DNA of 64,000 bases from Uranotaenia lowii (GCF_029784155.1 NC_073691.1:62984822-63048821); one strand, 5' to 3'. Shown: positions 20,780 to 32,452, counted from the stretch's first letter. Made by a program: numbers and translations. Notes: generated by a model from the sequence alone, not told the origin.

Positions 20780-21103
20780 CGAAGCGTAATTAGTAGCTTT
20801 TGTAATCATACTACAACTATGTAATCAATATTGAAATCAATGAGATATAATATGATAGACCGGCAATCTTGCAATCTGTCATCTGGTTGTCAGAGAAATC
20901 TGTCAATCGGATTTTTTTTTCGGCGCGTAGAAGTTTTTTGACATTCTCTTAGAGGCTGAATAGCATTCTCTACAGCCTTCTAAACGAACTTCAAAGTAGC
21001 TTTAAGAACTTAAATTTTGGGCTGATTAGCATTCTCTTCAGATAGAAACGAGAGCTGATTAAGCTTCTATGGAACCTTTTTAAGGGAATTCTGGTTGCTT
21101 GGG

Positions 21104-21857
21104 TTGCCAATTGCCCTTCCAGGAGGATAAGGTATGAATATTTGATGTGTGATGTGTGAAATTGTGAAATCACAACGAGAAAACCAATAAAAAGTATTAT
21201 TTTTAAAACCTTAGATTCCGTGTTTTCATTTCGCAAAAACAAGACAAAAAAATGTATGCATGTGTGCGTGATTTGTTAGACGTACGGTTTAGAGGAAAGT
21301 CTGAATAAAGTTTGAAGAACGCTGTGACAGATCGTTAAAAAACCATTTCTGTAAACATTTCGTTATAACAGAACGTTTAGAAAAACTATAACAGTTATAG
21401 TTCGACGAATGTGATACGTTTTCCATAAGCAGATTTTGGATCTTTACCTAACTGTAAGTAGAATAGTTTTTCCATACAACGGTTTTAACAGTTTTTAACA
21501 GTTACATAACCTAACGACATATTTAAAATACAGTCAATTCGGAATTCACGATTAAAGGAATGTAATTTACAATTTCGATTACTGTTTGCTTAAAGTCTTT
21601 TCACGCTTCATCAAATCGTCGTTTGACTTTTATGGAAATCATTTGGTTACAATTCTTATTTATGCGGGTATTGTTTTAATAGGCACCGTCCCCACTTACC
21701 TCGGTGTACCTTACACAGCAATTTTTTTTTGCTGGAAACCAGCAAAATTTTGCTAGTTTTTGTCCCGCTGACTTTCCAGCAAATTTTTCAGCTATTTGAA
21801 TTGCTGAGCCTTTGAAATTTACTGTGTTTTACAAGGAATATTAAATTATGATATATA
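21104..21857. other. Non-coding stretch with a TTTGCTGG-rich repeat
   Basis: Mostly AT-rich. At about 21715-21835 there is a cluster of TTGCTGG/CCAGCAA words (GCTGGAAACCAGCAAAATTTTGC) that form small inverted repeats; a loosely similar TTTGCTGAACAACC segment is at about 52520. Probably a decayed MITE. Confidence 0.4.
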
Positions 21858-23028
21858 CTGCCCCTATTCCCATATGAGTCCCATGTGCATTTTCATCGTT
21901 TTTTAGTTATCGGTGGAAAACGCTTCTTTGTGCTCCAATTTACCTATAAAACAAGTTTTTGTTCGAAGTTTGTTCCCAACATTTTAAAAAAATATGACCC
22001 CTGATGTGTCCCATGTGAAAAATATTTGCATATGAGTCCCATGACAAAAATTCAGCGCCAGAGCTTACAATTGAAGGGAAGGATAGATAGAAAATGAAGT
22101 AAATCAATAATTTAATGCTTAAAACATTAAGTTACATAAAATTGAACGTATAGTAGCAAAATTATTCCGATGAAATCTGGTTCTTAGTCACAAAAAACTT
22201 TAATAAGTAACTATGGTAATCAAAATTATTTTTTAGACAAAAATCGGTTGATGAACATCGCTCAATAGATCAGTCTTCGGTCAGGATGGTTCCTTCGTGG
22301 ATAATTTCGACGATCTAATGTGTGATCGGGTGGGTGAAGTGACTTGAAGTGATGTTTCGGTAACAAAATAACGAACTTTTTTCATTACTTTCTTCTATAT
22401 GCACAACAATATCAATACCACTGTTTTCGTTTATTACCTATGAAAGATGATCCCGGGAGAAATCTCCTTCTTTGACTTGAATCCAGCAGACTTTTGGTCG
22501 ATGTTATCTATACGTATCCGTAGCACACATTGAATTAAAGATGATATGATACCTGATAAATTCGCAGCAGTTTCACACGAATGTAAACTAAGTTTTGGAA
22601 AAACACTGGAAAACCCATCCCACTTGGCGAAAAATCCTTTATTGAAATCAGTTTGGAATCAAGATCTTTCGATAACTTTCATCAAGAAGAATGGTAAACA
22701 AATGAAAAAAATGTTAGAAAAGTACTTGCCACTTGCCGATAACTTTAGCATCAGAGACTCATTTGCGAATAATCTCTGTTCGTGGGTTAAGAATATTCGC
22801 ATATGAGTCACATGAGTGTTTTATTGAAATTTCTCCGTAATTATTAGTTAGTATTAGCCCAAAAGTAAACAAAAGTATTCTTTGAAGTGTTTTCTATCCG
22901 AACTATTGATAGGTTTTGCCAACAAATGATGCATACGATTGTTTTTATGAAAACAAGTTTAAAACTTTACAAGCGTTTTTCTCGGTTTGCAGTTTTTACA
23001 CATGGGACTCATATGCGAATAGGGGCAG
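21858..23028. mobile_element. TIR element with 30-bp CTGCCCCTATTC ends
   Basis: Left TIR 21858-21887 and right TIR 22999-23028 are inverted repeats of 30 bp with one mismatch, beginning CTGCCCCTATTC and containing CATATGAGTCCCATGTG. TA lies immediately outside each end. The submotif GCATATGAGTC-CATG also occurs inside near 22028 and 22798, so the ends are echoed internally. An 86-codon ORF with an ATG at 22546 ends at 22806 within one of these echoes. It does not match a transposase that I recognise. Confidence 0.75.
22546..22806 (+). CDS. Unrecognised 86-residue ORF inside the CTGCCCC element
   Basis: ATG-initiated and Lys/Leu/Ser rich, with the central segment NGKQMKKMLEKYLPL. The stop overlaps the internal CATATGAGTC motif. 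It could be a remnant of an element or captured host ORF, or chance. There is no splice or promoter evidence. Confidence 0.25.
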   Translation: MIPDKFAAVSHECKLSFGKTLENPSHLAKNPLLKSVWNQDLSITFIKKNGKQMKKMLEKYLPLADNFSIRDSFANNLCSWVKNIRI

Positions 23029-24111
23029 TATAGATATTATCTTCAATCAAGGTGTGTACATATACAGGAGGTGTTACCGAATATCGAATTCTCGATTCAG
23101 CCATTTTGGCTATTCAACTATGCGGATCTCATGAAGTTTGTTTACCAACAAACCACAGAAAAGCTGAGCAAAAAATAAACAAACTCATTGAGAGCCCCGC
23201 TCACTCCTAGCCTACTTACTGTGAAAGTCGGAAAACCTCGTGTATCTAAGAACCTTGTCTTCAATATGATAACAATTACTATCAGCGGGTTATATGATTC
23301 TGTTGAAATACAATTTTGAAAACTCCACAAGTTCGGTGTAAGTATTCAATTCTTCGAAATCCATGTCATTTCTCGTGACTGACTAAACATTATTTGCGTT
23401 ATAATATTTTATTTTTATAGAAATGATGGGTATGTAGTATAACAGTTGTTACGGTCCGTGGATTTTGAATAAAAAAATCTGTTAAGAAGGGGAGAGAGGG
23501 GGGTGGTGTTAAATCTCGAGAATTGCATTAGAGCAAGTTCACTGGTTGAGATGGAGTTGGAAATTTCGAAGGTTTACAACACATCACAACACATTTGCCG
23601 TACACCGGTGTTGGGAAAATCTTATATTCGAACAGTTTCGCGCTGCAAAATTTGTATCGTATAACACTTTTTGACTGAGGGTGATAGAAAAACACGATAT
23701 TTTGCAACACCGAACCGAGTGATAGAGTCGGCGTTGCAATACAGTATTCGTGCATGAAACGCTTAGGTGCTGCCATCTATCTTATGCTCAAAACCTCAGT
23801 TGAGGGGAAAATAAAGGAAATTGAGCAATTTTAAATTTTAAATGAAGTGTGATATTTTCATATTTTAACAGAAAGTCTGATTACTAAAATTGATATACAT
23901 TACAAACAAGTTTATAAACTCATTCAACATTAAAACCAAATTTTCATAACCCATAACCAATTGCGCGCATCATCACTTTTTGATCGACAACATAAGCGCA
24001 GAGATGCCAGACAGCTGTGTAATTCAATCTCGTTTATTTTGTTTTCGCGGTTTCAAAAAGTTGAAGTGATTCGTATTTTATTTTGAAATTTTTAGAAAAA
24101 ATTCCGTCAGA
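23029..24111. other. Non-coding stretch
   Basis: AT-rich, with a G-rich run (GAGAGAGGGGGGTGG near 23493). Near 23530 a TAGAGCAAGTTCACTGG segment resembles the AAGAGCAAGT repeat ends at 1212 and 25320, followed by about 230 bp that may be the body of a related MITE. No gene seen. Confidence 0.45.
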
Positions 24112-24673
24112 ATGTTCGGTAAAAACTTTTTAACGTCGTTTATATCTCCATCAGCTTTAGAAAACGGAGCTCCCGCGGGGATTCGACAAGTACCTACCAT
24201 TCACAACAGACGCAGCCGATGCATCGGGAAGAAAATTCAGTCTACAATCAACTTTTCGGTAGCAGCAAACCCTGGACATAGCGCACCCTATTCCGGAATC
24301 ATCGGACTGTAGAATATTGGATATTTGTATCAGGTAGGTGAAAGGTGAAAAAAATCGACAAATAATTTTGAAATAAAAAACCAATATTTCATATTTTAGG
24401 TGGTGTTGCCGGAATCCGCACAGTTTGACCCGAGCTCATTTCTGCCTGATTTGTTCGAGCATAATGCAGGCCCCGGAGGCAAACCCATGGAATTCGTGCG
24501 AGAGTGACGGACGACACTGCAGCTGGGAAAATCCCCCTCTGTTTGAAATACTCCGGAACGCTGCGGTCGTCTTTCAGACGTTGCTCGTCTCTCGGTTGGT
24601 TTCCGGCGTTCCCACCGATGTGCAGAATTTTCTTTAAAACGACCTTTAACATGTTCGAAAGTGGAACAATAAA
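24112..24673 (+). CDS. Candidate two-exon transcription unit, product unknown
   Basis: An ATG at 24112 opens 66 codons to TAG at 24312. A consensus donor (CAG|gtaggt at 24334) and acceptor (catattttag, ending 24399) define a 66-bp intron. A second, GC-richer segment runs to about 24640, followed by AATAAA at 24668-24673. In this model the ORF is all in exon 1 and exon 2 is 3' UTR, which is odd. Alternatively the segment is a non-coding RNA or part of another element like those at 11756 and 19862. The product has no domain that I know. Confidence 0.3.
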
Positions 24674-25144
24674 AATAGGCTAACAATGTAAGTTTGTTAA
24701 ACTCTTAAATCCGAAAAGTACTGCATAGGAAATCACTTAAACTTAAACAACTTAAAAGCATGACCAAATGTAATAAATGTACCTGACATGTACCATTTTT
24801 TTTACAAATATTATTATTGCTTTTAAAACAACTTCTGAAATTTAAACAACTTCTTATCAAATGCGATTCTGTATCAAATAAATTTGAATTTTGCACAATG
24901 TCCAAACGTACTTAAATTTTCGTATTAACACATTGCGTAACAAAACCAAATCCGAGATTTCTCGTATTTCGCTTGGCGCAGATGTGCTAAAGCATATGTC
25001 AAGGGTTGGTGTTTCACGGCTTAGATTTCCTTGGTATCCTCAATGTGCTAACAGTATTATTTGAATTCGATGATTGAATAAAGAGATTTGATTTAAATTT
25101 TTAAACGGTGGATTCAAAACACAAAAAGTCAATATAAAACTGAA
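24674..25144. other. AT-rich non-coding stretch
   Basis: No gene or matched repeat seen. Confidence 0.45.
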
Positions 25145-25322
25145 AACCAAATGCACTTGGCATCGCTGGTTGCTTTTGATTTTATACCTTCGTATTCTAC
25201 CACACCGGTGGACGGTCAACATTTTTGATATATTTTTCGCGATAGAAAAATTCCCATCTGTGCTACATCTGTCAAAATTCCTACCACTTTTTCCCAACAC
25301 CATTGGACTTGCTCTTACGTAA
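25145..25322 (-). repeat. Dispersed repeat with AAGAGCAAGT end, copy 2
   Basis: Matches 1050-1212 in the same orientation: starts GTAAGAGCAAGTCCAATGG on the minus strand, contains GACAGATGTAGCACAGATGG and GTCCACCGGTGTGG, and ends at a CAGCGATGCCAAG motif. The two copies are diverged but collinear. Confidence 0.65.
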
Positions 25323-25734
25323 TATTTGAATGGCCCCTAAGAGAGACGATAAGCACATAAAATTATTTGCATTCAATTGATATTGAAAGTTAACAAAAAA
25401 ACGTCGTAAAAATACGAATTTTATCAGCTTAAACAAACATTATTCGATCGGAACATTCGATACAAAATCTTATAATATATTCTTACACATCTAAACCCTA
25501 AGGCCATGCTGAAGCCGAAAAAGTGGCACTCATCCTCGGATGCCGATGCCGAAACGGTGGCTGCAGCAGCACCAGAAGCCGATCTTCTTGGTGTAACCGG
25601 AACTACACTTACTGCGCTGAAAATAGAATACATCGACTCGTGCCGTTGACTTCGACTTGTCCAAGTCTGGCTTGGTATTTACTCCGTTTATTTGGAGCTA
25701 TCATCAACGGGTGGACTTAGTTGTTAGGTTCGTG
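25323..25734. other. Non-coding stretch with a small ORF
   Basis: An ATG at 25506 opens 47 codons to TGA at 25649 (Ala/Asp-rich, GC-richer than flanks). It could be an exon fragment; no family recognised and no splice evidence that I trust. Confidence 0.25.
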
Positions 25735-26456
25735 GGGGACTCCGGACTCCGGACGTCTACAGAGGAACAGAGTTAGTTAAAGGATTTTTATTTGAATTAC
25801 AACTCAGCTTACATCGTTCAGTTGCTGGTACATTCACTGGATTGTCGATATGTTTCATTGTTATTGCTGTGTCGCAGCTTGGGCAGGTGGTCCATGGGTG
25901 AGTCGAGTGTGACCGATGCGGAGGCGGGTGAGGACTCTTCTTTCAGTCAGATTGGGTCTGTCGGTCCATTTGTTTGTTGCGTTTTTGATTTCCCTCAGTT
26001 TTGCTTGATGTCGAGTCCCATTGTAGGTCTCATGCCACTTGGAGGGCGTTTTTGATGTGAAGAGATGCGTCTTGCTGAGGGATAGCTAACGGGGGTGGAT
26101 CGAATAATGTTGCTGATGCAGCGAGTTTGTTCGCTGCTTCATTGCCGGGGATTCCGGCGTGTCCCGGTAAACAGCATTGTGTGATGTGTTTGTGGATTAT
26201 TATTGTTGATATTAGGGTATTTGGTATTGCCGTGGGCCAGGGCTGTGAGCACATTGGCCGAGTCGCTAAAGTTGACTGTGTTAGGTTGGTGAGTTGTACA
26301 GAGGCTCCAGTTTGACAATTACTGTCTGTACTTCTGCGCGGCTAAGTAGACCTAAGCCGTGGAGAATGGATGGTAAGAACCAGCAGTGGAGAAATCGGAA
26401 AAGAGAATCCCTATGGGCGTAGCTGGTTTTGTTGGCTAAGATTTGTAGAAGGGATA
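25735..26456 (-). pseudogene. 3' part of an RNase H-bearing non-LTR retrotransposon, degenerate
   Basis: The minus strand shows a reverse-transcriptase C-terminal region (26456-26290, with RDSLFRFLHCWFLPSILHG), then RNase H pieces: a DSANVLTAL-like segment and LPGHAGIPGNEAANKLA (about 26170-26100). A TRLRIGHTRLTHG-like C-terminal segment follows in another frame. There are several frameshifts and an internal stop. AATAAA on the minus strand (about 25785) suggests the 3' end is near. The 5' side is cut by the CCCAAGCAACC element starting at 26457. It belongs to the I/LOA/R1-type group, but is not the same family as 13005-18376. Confidence 0.7.
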
Positions 26457-26865
26457 CCCAAGCAACCAAAAGTCGCGTTTTTACTGAACTCCGAACTCCG
26501 AAGTTCACATTTGGCTGTAAAAATGTTTTACGGGAACTTCAGGTGACTCTTGTCGCGTAAAAGTTACTCAGGAACTTCTATCGCCCTTTGAAAGGATAAA
26601 CTATCGATAACGGAACTTCTAAGCGCATTTAATGGAACTTCTTTCAAGAAGGTCGATAAAGTTCGCGTAACATTCTAAAACGCACCGTTAAGATACTTGA
26701 AGGTGTTTTGAAGAACCTATATGGGAATTCTAAGCGACATGTCAAAAATGTCTTTCAAGAAGGTCGATAACGTTCGAGTAACATCCTAAAACGCACCATT
26801 AAGATACTTGAAGGTGTTTTAAAGAACCTATATGGGAATTCTAAGCGACATGTCAAAAATGTTTG

Positions 26866-27293
26866 TGTCGTGACTGATGCACATTTTATTTCTTGAACCG
26901 CACTTTTCAAACGACTTTTATTTTCTTTTTAAACTCAATTTACTCGACTAACCAGAAAAATAATACGCGCTTCTCAACAATTCTTTACTAACTGACTTTC
27001 ACTTCTTCTTCGACCGACCTCGAAGCATTACTCTCCGAGAAATTGCCTATCACAAACACACACTTATCTCAACTTTAGCGTTCTTTTCCCTCAGGTTCTC
27101 ATTCTACTCCGACACTAATTTCTCTCGATCTATGTAGCAGTTGCCAGTATACCGGTTCGTATAAGAATCGAAATTTCAAATGGATTCGTAATTATCATAA
27201 CATAATTATACATTTTTGTTATAAGGGGTCTTTTTCACAAGCATTATGATTTTTATTATTTTTATAACTGTCTAACTATCAATATTCTCTACA
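26866..27293 (-). repeat. LTR (left copy; 3' LTR on the minus strand)
   Basis: 428 bp, TG...CA, matching 32454-32881. The inner flank reads, on the minus strand, GGAGTACAAGTGGAGGCGAA just before the LTR, a purine-rich stretch suitable as a polypurine tract. Confidence 0.9.
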
Positions 27294-27479
27294 TTCGCCT
27301 CCACTTGTACTCCTACTAGTCAACTACTTATATCAAATTGCAATCTATTCTAAAATGTGCTATATATAATGTAGTGTTTATAAATTAAAAGAACAAAGTA
27401 TCTTCTTCGTAAATTTACTAACTTGACTTATCTTACTTTTTACTATTTTTTTGTTTACAATCAGCTCAATCTTTTCATT

Positions 27480-30400
27480 GAACTTTATTTTTTTTTTTAG
27501 TTAATCTACACACTTTGCTTTTTATTATGAAATCTTTACTAATTGAGAATTGGTCTTTACACCTTTAGTTACACTTTTTATTCTATACATTTCACTGACT
27601 ACTTTTTAAACCTGGCTCTTAAATGTTTACTTTTTGATCAATGCTTTCACTATTCTATTTTTTATACAATTCACTTCTTTAACTATATATTTTCTATTTA
27701 TTTTTATATTTCTATTCTCTACTCTTGACTGCATTTTTTTTTATCTTTACTTTTCACTTTTAATTCTTCCCGTTTTTTGCTTTATACTCCTTCTCGCTGC
27801 ACTTATTTCTTAACGCTTAACTCTTTTTTTTTTATCGATTTTTTATTCATTATTTTCTCATCTCTTTTACTTCTAATCTTCACAACGAACCGTTCTCTTT
27901 ATTCTTTTTTCTACTCTTAAAATTATTTTTTTTTCTTTAATTTTTATTCTTAACCCTTTATTTCATGATTTTTTATTTTTTCTTAAAAATCATTTTTTAT
28001 AGTTGGAAAGGAAGAGTACATCAAGAAAAAAAATTAAAATAAAATACAATTTTTCATTTTTCCCATACATTAATTGTTGCAAATTTGTTACTTTATGGAA
28101 CGAAGGGTTAACTATTTTTTAATCTTAACTCTTTATTCTTCACGCTTTACTCTTGTGAGCCTTAATCGTTTATTCTTAACTCTTTATTCTCTTTTTTTCT
28201 CTTCACTCTAAACTTGTAATTTTTACTCTTTACTCTTTGTCTTTTACTTTTCCTCATTTCTCTCTACTCATTACTCTCAACTCATCACTCTTTTCTCTTT
28301 AATTTTTACTCTTTACCCTTCAATCATCAAATTCGGTATTTACCCTTAACTCTTGATATTCTACCTTTTACTCTCCATTCAATACACTTTTACATTACAT
28401 TCTTTACTCTTAACTTCTTTCTTCCTATTTCTTTCTCTTTTCGCTTTTTATTTTCTAAAATTTACTCTCCTATCTGCATTATTTACTTTTATTAGTTTAA
28501 ACTTATTTCACTTTACTCTATACATTTTAACTCTTTACTATTTACTTTTTACTGCTTACTCTTAACGCGATATTCACTCTAAACTCCCTTTATTGTTATC
28601 TCTTTACTGTAGACCTTTTACTCTTCACTCTTCTTTTTCTCCACTCTCATATTTTTATTATTTTCTCTTCTCTCCTCATCACTTATATTTGACATTTTAG
28701 TCTTAACTCATTGCTCTTTAGTCTTTTCATTTTACTCTTTACTATATACTATACTCTTTGAATCATAATCATTTATTCTTTACACCATACATTTCGCTTA
28801 ACTCTTTACTCTATACTTCTCTGTTAATTTTAACTCTTTACTCTTCCCTCATTACTCTTAACTCTTTGCTCTTTGCTTTCCAAACTGTCTTTACTCTTTA
28901 CCTTTACTCTTGACACTTTACATTACACCCTTCATTATTTACTCTCTACTATTAACTCTTTCCATTTTATTGTTATCTTTTTATTTTTAACTTCTTATTT
29001 GTTTTACTCTTTACTCTTTGCTTTTTTTTGCTCTCTACTTTTAACTATTTTCTCTAGTATCTTGACTCTTAACGTTTTTGTCTTAGCTTATTTCTATTCG
29101 GTCATTACATTCTTTATTATTTACTTTCTACTGTTTACTATCAACTCTTGATTCTTAGTCTTCATTTTTCGTTCTTGACCCGCAACTATTAACTCTTTAC
29201 ACTTTTAATTGTTATCTTTTTACTTTACTCCTTCAACTCTATACTCTTTTCTCTTTCTAATCTCTACTATACATTATTTACTCTACCCTTTCAACTCTTT
29301 ACTTTTAACGTTTTACTCTTTACTTACGACTCTTCACTCTTTACATTTAATTCGTCTCTCTTTATTCTTTACTCTTTGCTCTTAACTTTTCACTCTTCAC
29401 ACTTTGCTTTCACTCTTTACATTTAATTTGTCTCTCTTTATTCTTTATCTTTGCACTTAACTCTTTGCTCTTGATTCTTTTTTTTTTCTCTTTACTCTTC
29501 CTCATTACTCCTTACACATTAGCCTCAACTCATCACGCTTTGCTCTTTGCATTCTACTCTTCACTCTTCACACATTACTCTTCACTTTTAACCTTTTACT
29601 CTTTTCTTTGAATTTTTATTTTTCTATTCTTCACTGTTCACTTTATAGTTTTTTTTTTGCAGTTTGCTGTACAATCTATTCTCTTGACCCTATACCTTTT
29701 TACTTTTTAGTCTGCACTCTAAAACTCTGCACTCAATAAATTTAACTTTTCACTTTTTACTCTTCATTAACTGTTTATTCTGTAGTCTTTACTTTTAACT
29801 CTTTACTCTTTTCATTTTATAGTTATCTCTTTCCTCTTCATTATTGACGTTTTACTTTTTATTCTTCACTCTCTCTACTTTTAAACTTTTAACTAAACTT
29901 GCTCTACTTTTTACTTTTTGATTTTTTTTCCTCTCAGTTTACATTTAACTCTTTACTATTCACTTTGAACTGTTAACTCTTTACTCCTAAATTGATACTC
30001 TTAACTTGAAAGCTTTTGTTTTTCACTCTCAACTCTTTACTCCTCATTTTTTTAACTCTGCAAGCTTTACATTTTCTATTTATTCTCAGATCTCTACTGT
30101 TTACTTTTTTATTATGTACTCATAACTCTTTTCACTTCACTCTTATTTTTTCTTTACTCGCGATTCTGTACTCTATACTCTTTTTTATTTACTAATGACT
30201 ATTTTATTTTTATTGTTATCCCTTTCCTCTTCACCTTTTACTTTTGACCCTTTACTTTCTACTTTTTTTCTCATCTTCATCCTATTTAATCATTACTTCT
30301 CATTCTTTAGCCTTGAATCTTTATGCTCAGCTCTGTACTTTTTACTCTCCATTCTTTACTTTAAACTTTTAATTTTCTACTTTTTTCTTTCAACTGTTAT

Positions 30401-31560
30401 GTCTTTGCCTTTCACTATTTTTTTTTTTTTATTTTTTACCCTTTAATCTTCACTTTTCAATCTAAACTTTTTACTATTAGCTTTTTACTTCTCATTCTAT
30501 ACTATTGAATTTTTTTTACTCCTCTCTTTACTGTTTAAATTTCAGTTCTTGCTTTCTATTCTTTACTCTTTCCTCTTCTCTGTTTACTCTTTATGGTTCA
30601 AATTTCAGGTGGCATACTTGGGCTTACCTCTTTGCTGTTTAAACTTCACTGTTTATCTTTACTCTTAAATCTTCACACTTAACTTTTTAAGCTGAACTTT
30701 ATTCTCAACTTTTTACTCTGCATTCTTTCTCGTCTTTACTCTCAACTCTGTAAGCTTTCGTTTTTTCTTTACTTGCAACTCTTTACTGTTTACTTTTGTA
30801 TTATTTAATCATCACTCTTTTCACTTTACTCTTTTTTTTTACTCGCGAATCTAAACTCTACACTCTTTTCCATTTACTAATTACAAATTTCTTTTTATTG
30901 TTATCTCTTTATTCTTCATTATTGACGTTTCACTTTATATTCTTCACTCTTTCTTCCTTTTAACTTTAAACTGAACTCGCTCTTCTCTTTATTTTTTGGA
31001 TTTAGTCTTTACAGTTAACATTTGACTCTTTACTATTCACTCTTAACTGTTAACTCTTTACTCTTAAATTGATACCCTTAACTTCGAAGCTTGACTTTTT
31101 TAACTCTTCACTTTCAACTCTTTACTCCTCATTTTTTACTCTTATGTTTTTAACTCTGTCAGCTCTACTTTTTCTCTTTATTTTCAGATCTCAACTGTTA
31201 ACTTTTTCATTATGTACTCTATATTCGTTACACTTTTCGGTTCACTCTTTATCTTCCTGTATTATTTACTCATCACGCTTTTCACTTCACTTTTATTACT
31301 TTTTTTGACTCGCGATTGGCGTTTACTCATTACTATTCACTTTTTTTATTCTGTTTTTTACTCTTAATTTTCTACTCTTTACGGTTTGCTCTCGTCTCCT
31401 TGCCTTAATTGTTGTATCTTTTTTTTTGCTATACACTTCCGCTTAACTCTTAATTTGATTTTATCATTGGCACTTTGCTCTTGAATCTTTTCATTATTTT
31501 CTATTTTCTTTTTTGTACTTTTTATATTTTTTTAATTATTTCTTGCTTTTTTCGCTTTGC
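27480..31560 (-). repeat. Degenerate ACTCTTT/ACTCTTA heptamer array, about 4 kb
   Basis: Sequence built almost entirely from CTCTTTA, CTCTTAA and variants (CTTTTTA, CTCTTCA), so the plus strand is pyrimidine-rich and the inferred transcript is purine-rich (GAGTAAAGAGTTAAGAGT-like). The phase drifts, and single-base variants and T runs are common. Short plus-strand ORFs here are Leu/Phe/Ser artefacts of composition. A 162-bp MITE is embedded at 27950-28111. The array lies wholly inside the LTR element. Confidence 0.85.
27950..28111. mobile_element. Small MITE (TTAACCC TIR), copy 2, nested in the heptamer array
   Basis: Begins TTAACCC-TTATTTCATG and ends CATGGAACG-type sequence, GGGTTAA. It matches the copy at 5156-5315 in reverse along its full length, including TTCTTAAAAATCATTTT and TTAAAATAAAATAC. 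It must have inserted after the array formed. Confidence 0.7.
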
Positions 31561-31581
31561 TCATTATTTTTACAAATTACA

Positions 31582-32063
31582 CCCACTAAGGACTGTCATT
31601 CACCTTAGCGGGACCATTGAGGACTATCATTACCCCAAACGGACTATTTTGCTTCTATTTTTTATTAATTACACCCACTAGGGACTGTCATTCGCCCTAG
31701 TGGGACCATTGAGGACTATCATTACCCCAAATGGACTATTTTGCTTCTATTTTTTATTAATTACACCCACTAGGGACTGTCATTCACCCTAGTGGGACCA
31801 TTGAGGACTTTCATTATCCCAAATGGACTATTTTACTTCTATTTTTGTTTAAATTGCACCCACTAGGGACTGTCATTAACCCTAGTGGGACCATTGAGGA
31901 CTATCATTACCCCAAATGGACTATTTTTTATTAATTACACCCACTAGGAACTGTCATTCGCCCTAGTGGGACCATTGAGGACTATCACTACCCCAAATGG
32001 ACTATTTTGCTTCTATTTTTTTATTAATTACACCCACTAGGGACTGTCATTCGCCCTAGTGGG
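31582..32063 (-). repeat. Six tandem hairpins, about 92-bp period
   Basis: CCCACTAGGG and its reverse complement CCCTAGTGGG flank an 11-bp loop at 31582-31612, 31674-31704, 31766-31796, 31859-31889, 31940-31970 and 32033-32063. The spacers share GGACCATTGAGGACTATCATTACC and TGGACTATTTTGCTTCTATTTTT-type sequence. On the minus strand, the variants in copies 1 and 5 turn pairs into G-U wobbles, and copy 1 also has a paired change (G-C to A-T), so the RNA stem is kept. They lie in the leader of the LTR element, between the primer-binding site and the heptamer array. Confidence 0.85.
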
Positions 32064-32436
32064 ACCATTGAGGACTTTCAATACCTCAAATGGACTATTT
32101 TGCATTTATTTTTCATTGAGAACTATCATTACTCCAACGGCATTATTGTGGTACATAATTTTAAAATTCACTCAGCAATATAAATTTACGCACTCTTGCG
32201 CAACGAATATAACATTCCTAATTCAATTCATACATATATGTAGTCTACAGATCATTATATCTTACAAAAAAAAAAAAATACTCACCATCGATTATTGAAC
32301 CATCTAATTAGAACGGCAAGATAACTTATTCCGTCGCCATCTTCAGGCTTTCCAAACATTAAGCAACCATATCGCACTCCACTTTCCTATTCTATCAATT
32401 TCCTTCAAAATTTCCTGAGCTAAACATACCTACATG
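32064..32436 (-). other. Leader segment between hairpins and primer-binding site
   Basis: Non-coding part of the LTR element's leader; one decayed echo of the hairpin spacer (GAGAACTATCATTACTCC near 32117). No ORF. Confidence 0.5.
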
Positions 32437-32452
32437 CCTACCGGCTGCGCCA
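32437..32452 (-). other. Primer-binding site matching tRNA-Ser
   Basis: On the minus strand TGGCGCAGCCGGTAGG lies one base inside the LTR. It is complementary to the 3' end of animal tRNA-Ser (ending CCTACCGGCTGCG plus CCA), all 16 positions by my recollection of that tRNA. Confidence 0.8.

Larger units (their letters stand above)
19862..21103 (+). mobile_element. CCCAAGCAACC-TIR element, copy 1
   Basis: The left end CCCAAGCAACCAAAAG and the right end CTGGTTGCTTGGG form a short TIR (about 13 bp). The subterminal regions carry repeated motifs such as AACTTCTAAGCG and GAACTTC on both sides. The interior contains a possible intron-bearing mini-ORF (20270-20433), AATAAA at 20539-20544, and tRNA-like A and B boxes (20726-20779). 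A second copy starts at 26457, is split by an LTR element at 26866-32881 and resumes to about 33207. No transposase ORF. Confidence 0.75.

Noticed and set aside
20700..20790. A genuine tRNA gene
   Set aside because: A and B boxes are present, but no acceptor stem, anticodon arm or T stem can be paired.
27480..31560. Heptamer array as a telomeric repeat
   Set aside because: The unit ACTCTTT/ACTCTTA is not a known telomere repeat, lacks G-runs and lies between LTRs.
27543..32298. Many Leu/Phe/Ser-rich short ORFs in the heptamer array
   Set aside because: They follow from CTTTTA-rich composition; no family, and the inferred transcript is on the other strand.
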